Below are positions 15,530-22,801 of a stretch of 50,640 nt of DNA, piece after piece (within the stretch, counting starts at the first letter, position 1; the number at the start of each line of letters is the position of its first letter). The notes under the pieces were generated by a model, which was given only the letters and a program-made list of their open reading frames with translations, did no database searches and was not told the origin of the DNA. The translations under genes and the position numbers were made by a program. The DNA is taken from positions 1-50,640 of the forward strand of contig JAHHSR010000006.1 in assembly GCA_020025075.1 (NCBI GenBank), read 5' to 3'. This DNA comes from Pectinatus sp. (lineage in GTDB: Bacteria; Bacillota; Negativicutes; Selenomonadales; Selenomonadaceae).

Positions 15530-15535
15530 ATTATG

Positions 15536-16093
15536 TTAAAGCTTACGATAGGGTTTTTGACCTATTTCGTAGAAATTATTTCCTTCCGAGTCAATTACGA
15601 CTATGGCAGGGAAATCTTCAACTGTTAAGGCAGCCAATGCCTCTGGGCCAAGTTCGGGATAAGCGATGACTTCGTATTTTTTCACGCATTTTGAAATATA
15701 CGCTGCTGCACCGCCAACAGCGGCAAAATACGTAACACCGTTTTTCTTCATCGACTCGATTACTTCTGGTTCACGGGAACCTTTGCCAATCATGCCTTTA
15801 ATGCCCTGTTCGAGCATTGTCGGGGTGTAGGCATCCATGCGTCCAGCAGTGGTCGGACCGCATGAACCAATAGGATTGCCGGGCTTTGCCGGTGTCGGTC
15901 CCAGGTAATAGACAATCTGATTATGCCAATCAATCGGCAATTTTTCGCCACGCGCCAATGCCTCTGTCATGACTTTATGAGCTGCATCGCGAGCACTATA
16001 AATAACGCCGCTGATGAGTACGCTGTCTCCCACTTTCAACTTGCGGGACTGTTCTTCTGTAAGTGGTGTGGTTATGCGAATTTTCTCAGGCAT
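15536..16093 (-). CDS. Fumarate hydratase class I, beta (C-terminal) subunit
   Basis: The smaller subunit of two-subunit, oxygen-sensitive fumarase, 185 residues. It matches the C-terminal swivelling domain of class I fumarases: KLKVGDSVLISGVIYSARDAAH near the N-terminus, GPTPAKPGNPIGSCGPTTAGRMD, and GKGS. It assembles with the alpha subunit encoded directly upstream to hydrate fumarate to malate or the reverse. ATG at 16093 is chosen because GGAGGAA lies 6 nt upstream; a TTG at 16108 would place that ribosome site inside the gene. Tartrate dehydratase beta is a related alternative, but the fumarate reductase neighbours favour fumarase. Confidence 0.93.
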   Translation of the reverse strand: MPEKIRITTPLTEEQSRKLKVGDSVLISGVIYSARDAAHKVMTEALARGEKLPIDWHNQIVYYLGPTPAKPGNPIGSCGPTTAGRMDAYTPTMLEQGIKGMIGKGSREPEVIESMKKNGVTYFAAVGGAAAYISKCVKKYEVIAYPELGPEALAALTVEDFPAIVVIDSEGNNFYEIGQKPYRKL

Positions 16094-16111
16094 GCCAAAT
16101 TCCTCCAACTA

Positions 16112-16954
16112 TTATAATATACGTTTGCTATGACGGCAGGCATGGCAGCAAATTGTCACAGCTACCGGCAAGCCGGCGATATGGGTAGGACCCCATTCAA
16201 TATTGACGGCAAGAGCAGATGTAGTACCGCCGAGCTGGGGACCAATGCCGGTCTTATTGATGAGCGTCAAAAGTTCTTCCTCTAATTTTGCATACTGCGG
16301 ATGACTATTGCGCTGTTCAATCGGACGCAAAAGAGCCTTTTTGGAATAATAAGCGGCCTTATCCATCGTGCCGCCAATACCTACGCCGACAACCATGGGC
16401 GGGCAAGGATTGCAGCTAGCATGTTCAATAATGCTCATGACTGCTTTTTTTACGCCTTCAACGCCATCAGCAGGAACAAGCATGCAAACGCCGGATTTAT
16501 TTTCGCTACCAAAGCCTTTCGGTTCAACTTCTATCTTAAGCTTATCGCCCGGAACGATTTCCGTATAGATGATAGCTGGCGTATTATTTTGTGTGTTTTT
16601 CCTGTCAAAAAGCGGTTCAGCCACCACGGATTTGCGCAGATAACCTTCAGTATAGCCTTTTGCCACGCCGGCATTTATAGCATCATTTAAGCTGCCACCT
16701 TCGATGTGCACATCTTGACCAACTTCAACAAAGACGATTGTCATACCAGTATCCTGGCAAATTGGCCTATCCTCCGATTTAGCTATTTCTGCGTTCTTGA
16801 TGATTTGATCTAGGACATCGCAACCAACTGGAGATTCTTCAGTTTCTCTGCCCTTTTTCAATGCTCGGTAAACATCATCAGGTAAATAGTAAGCAGCTTC
16901 TTTACACATCTGAGCTACTTCTTCAGTAATCTGTGCTACCTGTATGGTACGCAT
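16112..16954 (-). CDS. Fumarate hydratase class I, alpha (N-terminal) subunit
   Basis: The iron-sulfur subunit of two-subunit fumarase, 280 residues. The three cluster-ligand regions are PICQDTGM (about residue 66), SCNPCPP (about 185) and the C-terminal CCHACRH. The [4Fe-4S] cluster acts as Lewis acid in the cytoplasmic hydration of fumarate. ATG at 16954 has GGAGGG upstream. The beta subunit starts 18 nt after the stop. With sdhCAB on the same strand this forms the malate-fumarate-succinate branch of anaerobic succinate/propionate metabolism. Confidence 0.94.
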   Translation of the reverse strand: MRTIQVAQITEEVAQMCKEAAYYLPDDVYRALKKGRETEESPVGCDVLDQIIKNAEIAKSEDRPICQDTGMTIVFVEVGQDVHIEGGSLNDAINAGVAKGYTEGYLRKSVVAEPLFDRKNTQNNTPAIIYTEIVPGDKLKIEVEPKGFGSENKSGVCMLVPADGVEGVKKAVMSIIEHASCNPCPPMVVGVGIGGTMDKAAYYSKKALLRPIEQRNSHPQYAKLEEELLTLINKTGIGPQLGGTTSALAVNIEWGPTHIAGLPVAVTICCHACRHSKRIL

Positions 16955-16993
16955 ATGAACCCTCCTACGAATGTAATGTTCTTAATAAAGTTA

Positions 16994-17022
16994 ATGTTAT
17001 CACATTTTTAAATCCCTTTCAA
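16994..17022 (-). promoter_or_regulatory. Candidate fumarase promoter
   Basis: On the minus strand TTGAAA (17022-17017), 17-nt spacer, TAACAT (16999-16994). It is the best promoter match in the AT-rich region upstream of the fumarase alpha gene, with a leader of about 33 nt. Confidence 0.5.
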
Positions 17023-17051
17023 TATATAAACACAAGTATTTTCAGAATTTT

Positions 17052-17111
17052 AAAAATGAATCAACTTCATTTTTTATAAAAGTATAAATGTATTTTAAAA
17101 TAAGCATTTAT
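17052..17111. promoter_or_regulatory. Two palindromes upstream of the fumarase promoter
   Basis: AAAAATGAA-TCAAC-TTCATTTTT (17052-17074) is a 9-bp-arm palindrome about 30 nt upstream of the -35 box. A second nested one, ATAAATG-TATTTTAAAATA-AG-CATTTAT (17084-17111), encloses the perfect 12-bp palindrome TATTTTAAAATA. The first is well placed for an activator or repressor; the second lies just after the yfcE-like stop codon (17128) and may be a weak terminator. Confidence 0.4.
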
Positions 17112-17127
17112 GGAAAAGCATTTTTTC

Positions 17128-17604
17128 TTAAACTGTATACTTATCCACTTTCATCCTGCCATCTTCTGCAATTTCCAAGACTGCAAAAGTACCGGACTGA
17201 CCATCGCGTGGAAAAGAGACACTACCGGGATTCAAAAATAAAATACCATCAATTTGCGCTTCACAATAGACATGGCTATGACCGAAGATTACACAATCGC
17301 ATTCTTTTTGCAGTGCCGCTTGCCGCAAGACGCCAAGACCGGATTTAACACCATAATTATGACCATGCGTGATAAAAATTTTCTTGCCTGCAATTTCAAG
17401 ATATTTATCCGCTGGTACGCTGCTGTTCCAATCACCATTGCCTGCGACAAAAATTGTCTCAATGCCCGACTTATGGGCAAGATAATCTGCATCATCAACA
17501 TAATCGCCTGCGTGGAGCCAAAGGTCTACTTTGCCAGAAAGCTTCAATGCAGCATCAATAGCTTTATGGCGACCATGCGTATCGCTCATTAAGCCAATTT
17601 TCAT
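17128..17604 (-). CDS. YfcE/MJ0936-family metallophosphoesterase (B. subtilis YsnB-like)
   Basis: A 158-residue single-domain calcineurin-like phosphoesterase. All metal-binding motifs are present: MSDTHG, HAGDYVDD, GNGDW, ITHGHNYG, FGHSHV and LNPGS. E. coli YfcE hydrolyses phosphodiesters in vitro; the natural substrate is unknown. ATG at 17604 overlaps the rdgB stop (TGATG), with AAAGGAGG upstream. The rph-rdgB-yfcE order equals B. subtilis rph-ysnA-ysnB. Confidence 0.93.
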   Translation of the reverse strand: MKIGLMSDTHGRHKAIDAALKLSGKVDLWLHAGDYVDDADYLAHKSGIETIFVAGNGDWNSSVPADKYLEIAGKKIFITHGHNYGVKSGLGVLRQAALQKECDCVIFGHSHVYCEAQIDGILFLNPGSVSFPRDGQSGTFAVLEIAEDGRMKVDKYTV

Positions 17605-18221
17605 CACTTTGCCTCCTTTTGGTACTTTGGCGGCAGCAAAAGCTTGAGCATTTGCTGTAATGCTCGGCCACGATGACTTATCGCATTTTTTTCTTCCAAT
17701 GAAAGCTCTGCCATACTCTTTTCACCTTGCCCTTGCGGGTAAAAATAAGGGTCATAACCAAATCCCGCTGCGCCGCGTGCCGTAAGGCGCACCTCGCCTT
17801 CACAAAGGCCTTCGGTTACAAGTTCATTTCCGGAAAAATCACAATAAGCCAGAGCACAGCAAAATCGAGCTGGCGATTTTAAAGCTCCCTTTTCTTTTAT
17901 CTTTTGCACGAGCTTTTCATTATTAGCAGCATCACCTGCTCTATCGCCAGCATAGCGAGCGGAGTAAACGCCCGGCTCACCATTTAAAATATCGACGACA
18001 AGGCCTGAGTCATCAGCAAGACAAGGGAGCTTTGTCTTTTCTGCATAAAAATGAGCTTTAATGAGAGCATTTTCCCTAAAACTATTGCCATCTTCAATCG
18101 CATCGGGCAAATTGCCAAAATCAGATAATGGCACGATTTTCACCGACAAAGCGGAAAAAGCCTTTGCAAATTCCTTCACCTTGCCTTGATTTTTAGTTGC
18201 TATAACAATTTTTTTCTCCAT
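17604..18221 (-). CDS. rdgB: XTP/dITP diphosphatase (RdgB/HAM1 family)
   Basis: House-cleaning enzyme that hydrolyses XTP, ITP and dITP to monophosphates and so keeps deaminated purines out of DNA and RNA. From ATG at 18221 it has 205 residues. Motifs: IVIATKNQGKVKEF at the N-terminus, LADDSGLVVD, PGVYSARYAG, GFGYDPYF and the C-terminal SHRGRAL. The ATG overlaps the rph stop (TGATG), with GGGAGG upstream; an ATG three bases earlier is equally possible. The frame extends a further 14 codons with no ribosome site. Confidence 0.95.
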   Translation of the reverse strand: MEKKIVIATKNQGKVKEFAKAFSALSVKIVPLSDFGNLPDAIEDGNSFRENALIKAHFYAEKTKLPCLADDSGLVVDILNGEPGVYSARYAGDRAGDAANNEKLVQKIKEKGALKSPARFCCALAYCDFSGNELVTEGLCEGEVRLTARGAAGFGYDPYFYPQGQGEKSMAELSLEEKNAISHRGRALQQMLKLLLPPKYQKEAK

Positions 18222-18979
18222 CATGCCTCCCGCCCAATTCTCCAGCCAAGATAATTGCCAAGACAATCCTTTTGATAAGATATAATTTCTTCTATGCCTT
18301 CCGAAGCAACCTGCAATAGTTCTTGCAGCTGCTGCGGCGAAAAGGGATGCTTTTCTCCTGTACCCTGCACTTCGACAAAATCGCCGCTTCCCGTCATGAT
18401 AACATTCATATCAACAGCAGCGGCGCTGTCTTCTGCGTAACAAAGGTCTAAAATTACCTCACCTGCTTCATCTAAGCCTACGCTGACAGCAGCCAAAAAA
18501 TCTTTGACGGGGAATACGCCTGGCGGCTCATAAATACTCTCCAGCGCTTCAACAAGCGCCATAAAAGAACCCGTTATCGCCGCTGTACGCGTACCGCCAT
18601 CGGCCTGAATGACATCGCAGTCAATGATAATAGTTTTCTCACCAAGCGCCTTTAAATCCATTACGCTGCGCAAGCTGCGTCCAATCAGCCTTTGTATTTC
18701 CTGCGTACGGCCACTTACCCTGCCACGCGCAGCCTCGCGCGGCACGCGCATATTGGTAGAGGCGGGCAAAAGCGAATATTCCGCCGTGAGCCATCCCTGT
18801 CCGCTTCCCTTTAAAAAGCGTGGCACCTGCTCTTGGATACTAGCTGTGCAGATTACTTTTGTATCACCCACTTCAATGAGTACTGACCCTGCCGGATGCT
18901 TTAAATAATGCCGCGTAATTTTCATCTTGCGCAACATCCGACTCGTCCTTCCATCTATTCTCTTTTTCAAATCACTCAC
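18221..18979 (-). CDS. rph: Ribonuclease PH
   Basis: Phosphorolytic 3'-to-5' exoribonuclease that trims tRNA precursors; 252 residues, near the 245 of B. subtilis. Motifs include RIDGRTS.R at the N-terminus, VICTASIQE, GWLTAEYSLLP, GRTQEIQRLIGRSLR, and DVIQADGGTRTAAITG, the phosphate-binding and catalytic region. GTG at 18979 overlaps the upstream phosphoesterase stop by four bases (GTGA). It is coupled to rdgB downstream. The ribosome site is weak, consistent with coupling. Confidence 0.96.
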   Translation of the reverse strand: MSDLKKRIDGRTSRMLRKMKITRHYLKHPAGSVLIEVGDTKVICTASIQEQVPRFLKGSGQGWLTAEYSLLPASTNMRVPREAARGRVSGRTQEIQRLIGRSLRSVMDLKALGEKTIIIDCDVIQADGGTRTAAITGSFMALVEALESIYEPPGVFPVKDFLAAVSVGLDEAGEVILDLCYAEDSAAAVDMNVIMTGSGDFVEVQGTGEKHPFSPQQLQELLQVASEGIEEIISYQKDCLGNYLGWRIGREA

Positions 18980-20124
18980 GCAAACTCTTGCGCTTTTCCC
19001 CCTTTTTTCTTATTTCTTATCTCGAACAGGCTTATTTCAGGCGGACAGTCAAACCGATAGGGAAACCAGCTGCCAGCGCCAACATTGACATAGCCATAGC
19101 AATTATTATTTTGAAATATTCCTTTCATATATTTAAAGAAAGGAAAAATTGGCTTGCCCAAAAAGCAAAATTGTCCGCCATGCGTATGCCCTGTCAAAGT
19201 CAAAAAAGCACCATGCAAAAATCCCTCATCCAAAAAATCCGAATGATGCGCCAAAAGAATCTTAAACGCTCCCTGCGGCAGACCGGAAAAAGCTTTTTGC
19301 GCATAAAGGCGGCACTGCTCCTGCCGGTGTTCATGCGAAAGCGGATAATCTACTCCGGCCAAATAAAAATTGGCCGCTTTTGTCTTTACAGCGACATGGC
19401 GATTAGTCAAAACATTGATTTTCGTATTTTCCAAAAGGCGTGCCAAATGCTTTTGCCGGTGGCGATATTCGTGATTACCCCAGCAATAATAAATGCCCTG
19501 CGGAAAGCGCTCGCAATATTGCGCTAAAATCGCTATGGCCTCATCATTTATCTCATCGCAATCAAAAATATCGCCTGTTACGGCAAGTAGCTCCGGCTGC
19601 AGGGCGGCAATTTGCTCTAAGGTAGCGCGAAATTTAGCGAGGGAAAAAAATCTTCCCAAATGAACATCGCTCAGCTGGGCTATGCAAAGCCTTTCTACAT
19701 CTTCGTTTGTCGTCAAGAGACGATAACGCCGTACGATAATCTTTTCTGACTCATAAAAGCCGCTATAAAAAAGCACGGCCGTAATGGGCAGCAAAAAAGA
19801 TCGCTTCAAAAAGTCGCGCCTCTTTAAATCAGCCTCTTTGGGAACACGCGCAAAAAACAAAGCGTGCACGGCTAAAATTAAGCCATAAGCCGCCGCAAGG
19901 GCAAATTCTCCTAAAAACAGCGTCAGCAAAATCTTTTGCGGCGCCGCCCAGCCTATGGGCAAAAGACCTGCCATGTAAATGAGGATGACGACAAGAGCAT
20001 TTAAAAAGAACGCCTTTTTTTTCGTATTTTGCCGAAAAAGGCGGCTATCTTGCCGTAAAGCCCACGCCAACAGCAAAGAGGCTGCTATATAAGCAGCTAT
20101 AAGCCTCAAATATATATACGCCAT
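18976..20124 (-). CDS. Membrane-anchored metallophosphoesterase (YkuE/YaeI type)
   Basis: 382 residues. The first 130 carry four or so hydrophobic helices (for example YLRLIAAYIAASLLLAWAL), then KRRDFLKRSFLLPITAVLFYSG, which resembles a twin-arginine start but is internal. The C-terminal catalytic domain has the calcineurin-like set: LSDVHLG, VTGDIFD, WGNHEY, LAHHSD and TGHTHGGQ. YkuE of B. subtilis and E. coli YaeI/LpxG-type enzymes act on lipid-linked phosphodiesters or pyrophosphates at the membrane; the substrate here is unknown. ATG at 20124 starts 4 nt after the CofE-like stop. Identity to family is firm, role is not. Confidence 0.88.
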   Translation of the reverse strand: MAYIYLRLIAAYIAASLLLAWALRQDSRLFRQNTKKKAFFLNALVVILIYMAGLLPIGWAAPQKILLTLFLGEFALAAAYGLILAVHALFFARVPKEADLKRRDFLKRSFLLPITAVLFYSGFYESEKIIVRRYRLLTTNEDVERLCIAQLSDVHLGRFFSLAKFRATLEQIAALQPELLAVTGDIFDCDEINDEAIAILAQYCERFPQGIYYCWGNHEYRHRQKHLARLLENTKINVLTNRHVAVKTKAANFYLAGVDYPLSHEHRQEQCRLYAQKAFSGLPQGAFKILLAHHSDFLDEGFLHGAFLTLTGHTHGGQFCFLGKPIFPFFKYMKGIFQNNNCYGYVNVGAGSWFPYRFDCPPEISLFEIRNKKKGGKAQEFA

Positions 20125-20128
20125 TTAT

Positions 20129-20785
20129 TTAGCCATTTTGCTGATATTGGCGGAAGTTCTTGATTATGACAATTGGCGTCTTTTGCGAAGCATTGCCAAA
20201 AGGATTATCAAGGAGCAATTTAGCTACTTTAGCACCATCTGTGCCTTCCGTCACGCCAACGATGCGTGAACGCTTGAGGTCATTGACATCGGCAATTACC
20301 GCACCATAACAATTGAGGCGTTCTTTTAAGCGCTTGACAACTTCTTGCGGGTTATGCGGTCCATAGACAATACATTTGTCAAAAGGGGGCATTGTCCCCG
20401 TCACATCATCAATAAGGGCCGTCTGCTCACCGCCCCATTTATAAAACCAGCCGCTTTGTCCAAAAGCCTTGGCAATAAAGCCCAAAAACAAAGCGCCAGC
20501 CACGCGCCATTTACCCTCTACATCCATCAGAGACTGCATGCCATGCGGACTTGCCAAGCTGCCGTAATCGGGAATAAAGCGACAGCAAAAAAGCGCCGTC
20601 TTAGATATTTTTAAATCCTCTGGCCGAACAAAGCGTCCCTGCGTAATAGCAACAACGCTCTCTGCCACTGAAACGACATCATCAGGGTCAATTTTATCCT
20701 TCGTATAATTTTCGATTGTGTCTACTATATCATCTTTGTCCGTCAAAATTCGCGTGGGAACGGGAATTATCTTTACTTCACTCAT
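20129..20785 (-). CDS. CofE-like protein (F420-0:gamma-glutamyl ligase family), function unknown here
   Basis: 218 residues from ATG at 20785, preceded by AAGGAAAG. It matches the CofE family (F420-0:L-glutamate ligase): VPTRILTDKDDI at the N-terminus, VVSVAESVVAITQGRFV, DVTGTMPPFDKCIVYGP, AVIADVNDLKRSRIVG and the C-terminal NPFGNASQKTPIVII. True CofE adds glutamate to F420-0 with GTP. Coenzyme F420 is not expected in Negativicutes and no other F420 gene is present, so another substrate is likely. It lies in a tight minus-strand operon between a membrane protein of unknown role and a membrane phosphoesterase. Confidence 0.85.
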   Translation of the reverse strand: MSEVKIIPVPTRILTDKDDIVDTIENYTKDKIDPDDVVSVAESVVAITQGRFVRPEDLKISKTALFCCRFIPDYGSLASPHGMQSLMDVEGKWRVAGALFLGFIAKAFGQSGWFYKWGGEQTALIDDVTGTMPPFDKCIVYGPHNPQEVVKRLKERLNCYGAVIADVNDLKRSRIVGVTEGTDGAKVAKLLLDNPFGNASQKTPIVIIKNFRQYQQNG

Positions 20786-20798
20786 TTTTTCTTTCCTT

Positions 20799-21332
20799 TC
20801 ATCTATGCTCCGTCTGCAAAAGGGCAGCAATCTTGCTTGCAGGCAAGATGAGCCGCTTTTTGGAAAGGGTCGCAATATGACGCCCTGTATGCTGATAGAT
20901 GACATCGACAGGAATGTCAACAATATCCTTTACTGCCTCCAAAAGCCCTTGGGACTTTGCGCAAGAAAGCTCGATGAATACCTTAAGCTTTATCGTTTCG
21001 CCTTTTTGTATCAAAACAGCTTCAAAGTAATCGTCGGGACGCGGTGCGCCAACGAGTTCTGCCTTGCCCTTGACGCGTACGCCATCAAACTGTTCGTAGG
21101 GGAGCTGCTGACGAACAAAGCAGTCCATGATTGTCGCACATTGCTTGCCCGTGTTGGCAACTTCAAATTCTGCCGTAAAAACAGCCTTGTCAGAAGTTTT
21201 TTCGGCCAAAATAAAGGGCGCATGGTTATCGAGGCGAAAATCAATCACCGCATCACCTATCCAGCGCCAGATAAGATAAGAAAGTCCTGCCAAGATAATG
21301 CATGCCAAAATAATACATGCCAATATTTCCAT
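20799..21332 (-). CDS. Membrane-anchored protein of unknown function
   Basis: 177 residues. The first 20 or so form one hydrophobic helix (ILACIILACIILAGLSYLIW) with a short N-terminus, so it is an anchored protein whose soluble domain faces either side. The soluble part has alternating beta-like segments (FTAEFEVANTGKQCATIMDCFVR), which suggests a beta-sandwich, and no catalytic motif I recognise. ATG at 21332 is preceded by AAGGGA at rather long spacing. It ends 13 nt before the CofE-like gene, so it is the first gene of this operon. I do not recognise a family. Confidence 0.7.
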   Translation of the reverse strand: MEILACIILACIILAGLSYLIWRWIGDAVIDFRLDNHAPFILAEKTSDKAVFTAEFEVANTGKQCATIMDCFVRQQLPYEQFDGVRVKGKAELVGAPRPDDYFEAVLIQKGETIKLKVFIELSCAKSQGLLEAVKDIVDIPVDVIYQHTGRHIATLSKKRLILPASKIAALLQTEHR

Positions 21333-21363
21333 ATAAAAAACATTCCCTTCGTTTAGTAAATCT

Positions 21364-21390
21364 CACTGAACCTCCCACGACTGAAGTCGC
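21364..21390 (-). mobile_element. Solo right-end scar of an IS200/IS605-type element
   Basis: On the minus strand a hairpin CGACT-TC-AGTCG is followed by TGGGAGGTTCAGTG, the usual right-end architecture of these elements. GGGAGGTTCAG also occurs at 50573-50563. No left end or gene is attached, so it is only a remnant. The assignment is by pattern and could be chance. Confidence 0.45.
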
Positions 21391-21421
21391 ATTGTTTTGC
21401 TGCTTTTGATAAATTTTGAAC

Positions 21422-21462
21422 AAAAAGCGCTCGGGAGAATTAATATCAAATCTCCAAAGCGC
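21422..21462 (-). terminator. Terminator after murI
   Basis: On the minus strand AGCGC/GCGCT and GGAGA/TCTCC pair around a 12-nt loop, with a 2-nt internal bulge, followed by TTTTTG. It is 28 nt after the murI stop. Confidence 0.7.
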
Positions 21463-21489
21463 CTAAATTGAACTTCTCAAAAATGCCGC

Positions 21490-22341
21490 TTATTTTTGAT
21501 AACAGCAATCATTATATTCTTCTAAATCAATGGCTTCAATCGTTGCTTCAATGCCCAAAATAAGCTTGACCATCTGCTGCGCATGCTCCTGGGCAGCAGA
21601 AAATAAAAAGCGCAACTTGCCTTGCCCATCCTCTTCATTGAGAAGACCGTTTTTTTGCAAGATGTGCTTAGCATCAAGCGCGGTCTCGCGGGCCGGGTCA
21701 ATAAGCTGCACCGAAGAACCCAGCTGGCTCTTTAAAGCAGCCTCGATAATCGGATAGTGCGTACAGCCTAAAATCAAAGACTCAATGCCCTTTTTTTGCA
21801 GCGGCGAAAGATATTCGCGAACAGCCGTTAAAAGCACCTCATCATCGATATGACCACTTTCAATCAAAGAAACAAAAGCAGGACATGCCCTTGCATAAAG
21901 TTCAATGGAGGGGTCAAGGCGCTTTGCCGCCTCATGATGAAATTCCTTTTTTATCGTAGCTTCTGTCGCAATGAGGCCAATTTTCTTATGCGGTGCAGCC
22001 GCAAGGGCTGGCTTTAAGGCCGTATTCATCGGCACGGCAAGGTATGGAACTTGGTCTTTAATTAAATTATATCCCCATGAGGTCATCGTATTGCAGGCAA
22101 AAACAACCATCTTGACATCTTCTTTGGCAAAAAAGCCGAGAAATTCATTCATGAAATGGATTATTTCCTGCGGACGGCGCGGACCATAAGGCATTCTCTG
22201 CAAATCACCTACATAGATAATGTCCTCATGAGGCAGCACCTCGTGCAGGCGCTTTACGACAGTCAGGCCGCCTGAACCGGAATCAAAGACACCGATTGGC
22301 CGCTTAGATTGCGTAGCTTTACTCGTAAAAATTTTTAACAC
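21490..22341 (-). CDS. murI: Glutamate racemase
   Basis: Makes D-glutamate for peptidoglycan by two-base catalysis. 283 residues. The two catalytic cysteines are in VVFACNTMTS and LILGCTHYP; the N-terminal IGVFDSGSGGLTVV block and the phosphate-like ENVGD equivalent (YVGDLQRMPYGPR) are present. The apparent start is GTG at 22341 with a weak purine stretch upstream. It follows the thioesterase gene by 17 nt and so probably belongs to the pfkA-thioesterase-murI unit. Confidence 0.96.
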   Translation of the reverse strand: MLKIFTSKATQSKRPIGVFDSGSGGLTVVKRLHEVLPHEDIIYVGDLQRMPYGPRRPQEIIHFMNEFLGFFAKEDVKMVVFACNTMTSWGYNLIKDQVPYLAVPMNTALKPALAAAPHKKIGLIATEATIKKEFHHEAAKRLDPSIELYARACPAFVSLIESGHIDDEVLLTAVREYLSPLQKKGIESLILGCTHYPIIEAALKSQLGSSVQLIDPARETALDAKHILQKNGLLNEEDGQGKLRFLFSAAQEHAQQMVKLILGIEATIEAIDLEEYNDCCYQK

Positions 22342-22358
22342 TCTTTCTAAACTTGTTT

Positions 22359-22793
22359 CTATTTATCGCTAAATGAGTCGGAAAACTGCATCGCCTTTTG
22401 CAGTTTTTCATAATACTTTTCTGGCAAGCGCGCTATCTTGCCTGTCTCCTTGTGGGTAAAGACATTTCTCGTATAGCCCTCTGTCAAAAGGCGCTTTTCT
22501 CCTTTGCGGTAGACGCGATAGGAAAATTCCATCTTCGCACGCGTCAAAGCAATCGGCTCGACCTCAATGCACAACAAATCATCAAAGTAAGCCGGTGAAA
22601 GGTATTTAACCCGCACATCTATGATGGGAAAAACATAGCCATCGCGCATTATCTCACCCAAAGTAATGCCTGAGGCGCGCAGGCAAGCTACGCGCGCCAT
22701 TTCAAACCAATTGACATAATTGCCGTGATAAGCAACAGACATCGCATCTGTTTCATAAAAATTAACGCGATGCTCAATCCGTATCATTTTCAT
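22359..22793 (-). CDS. Acyl-CoA thioesterase, YbgC/FadM hotdog family
   Basis: A 144-residue single hotdog domain. The family block is FYETDAMSVAYHGNYVNWFEMAR, abbreviated here to its core TDAMSVAYHGNYVNWF, holding the catalytic Asp. It hydrolyses acyl-CoA thioesters in the cytoplasm; the acyl chain cannot be predicted. The start may be ATG at 22793 or at 22787. It lies 8 nt after pfkA and 17 nt before murI, with no functional link evident. Confidence 0.9.
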   Translation of the reverse strand: MKMIRIEHRVNFYETDAMSVAYHGNYVNWFEMARVACLRASGITLGEIMRDGYVFPIIDVRVKYLSPAYFDDLLCIEVEPIALTRAKMEFSYRVYRKGEKRLLTEGYTRNVFTHKETGKIARLPEKYYEKLQKAMQFSDSFSDK

Positions 22794-22801
22794 CCCTGCC
22801 C

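Larger units (their letters stand above)
15083..15533 (-). mobile_element. IS200/IS605-type relic with promoter and omegaRNA-like segment
   Basis: Read on the minus strand, the element has a left-end hairpin (15489-15529), a promoter (15452-15423), about 140 nt of structured, largely non-coding sequence (for example TACTACGGT ... ACC-N3-GTAGTA), the 3' tail of a tnpB gene (15279-15091), and a right end with the hairpin CGCCT-CTAT-AGGCG followed by GGGAGTAGTTCACTGG. The same right-end pattern recurs at 50584-50640. No transposase gene is left. It separates fumB from sdhC; the left boundary touches the fumB stop codon. The right boundary is set by the shared GTTCACTGG and is accurate to a few bases. 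It may be a non-autonomous unit mobilised in trans. Confidence 0.75.
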
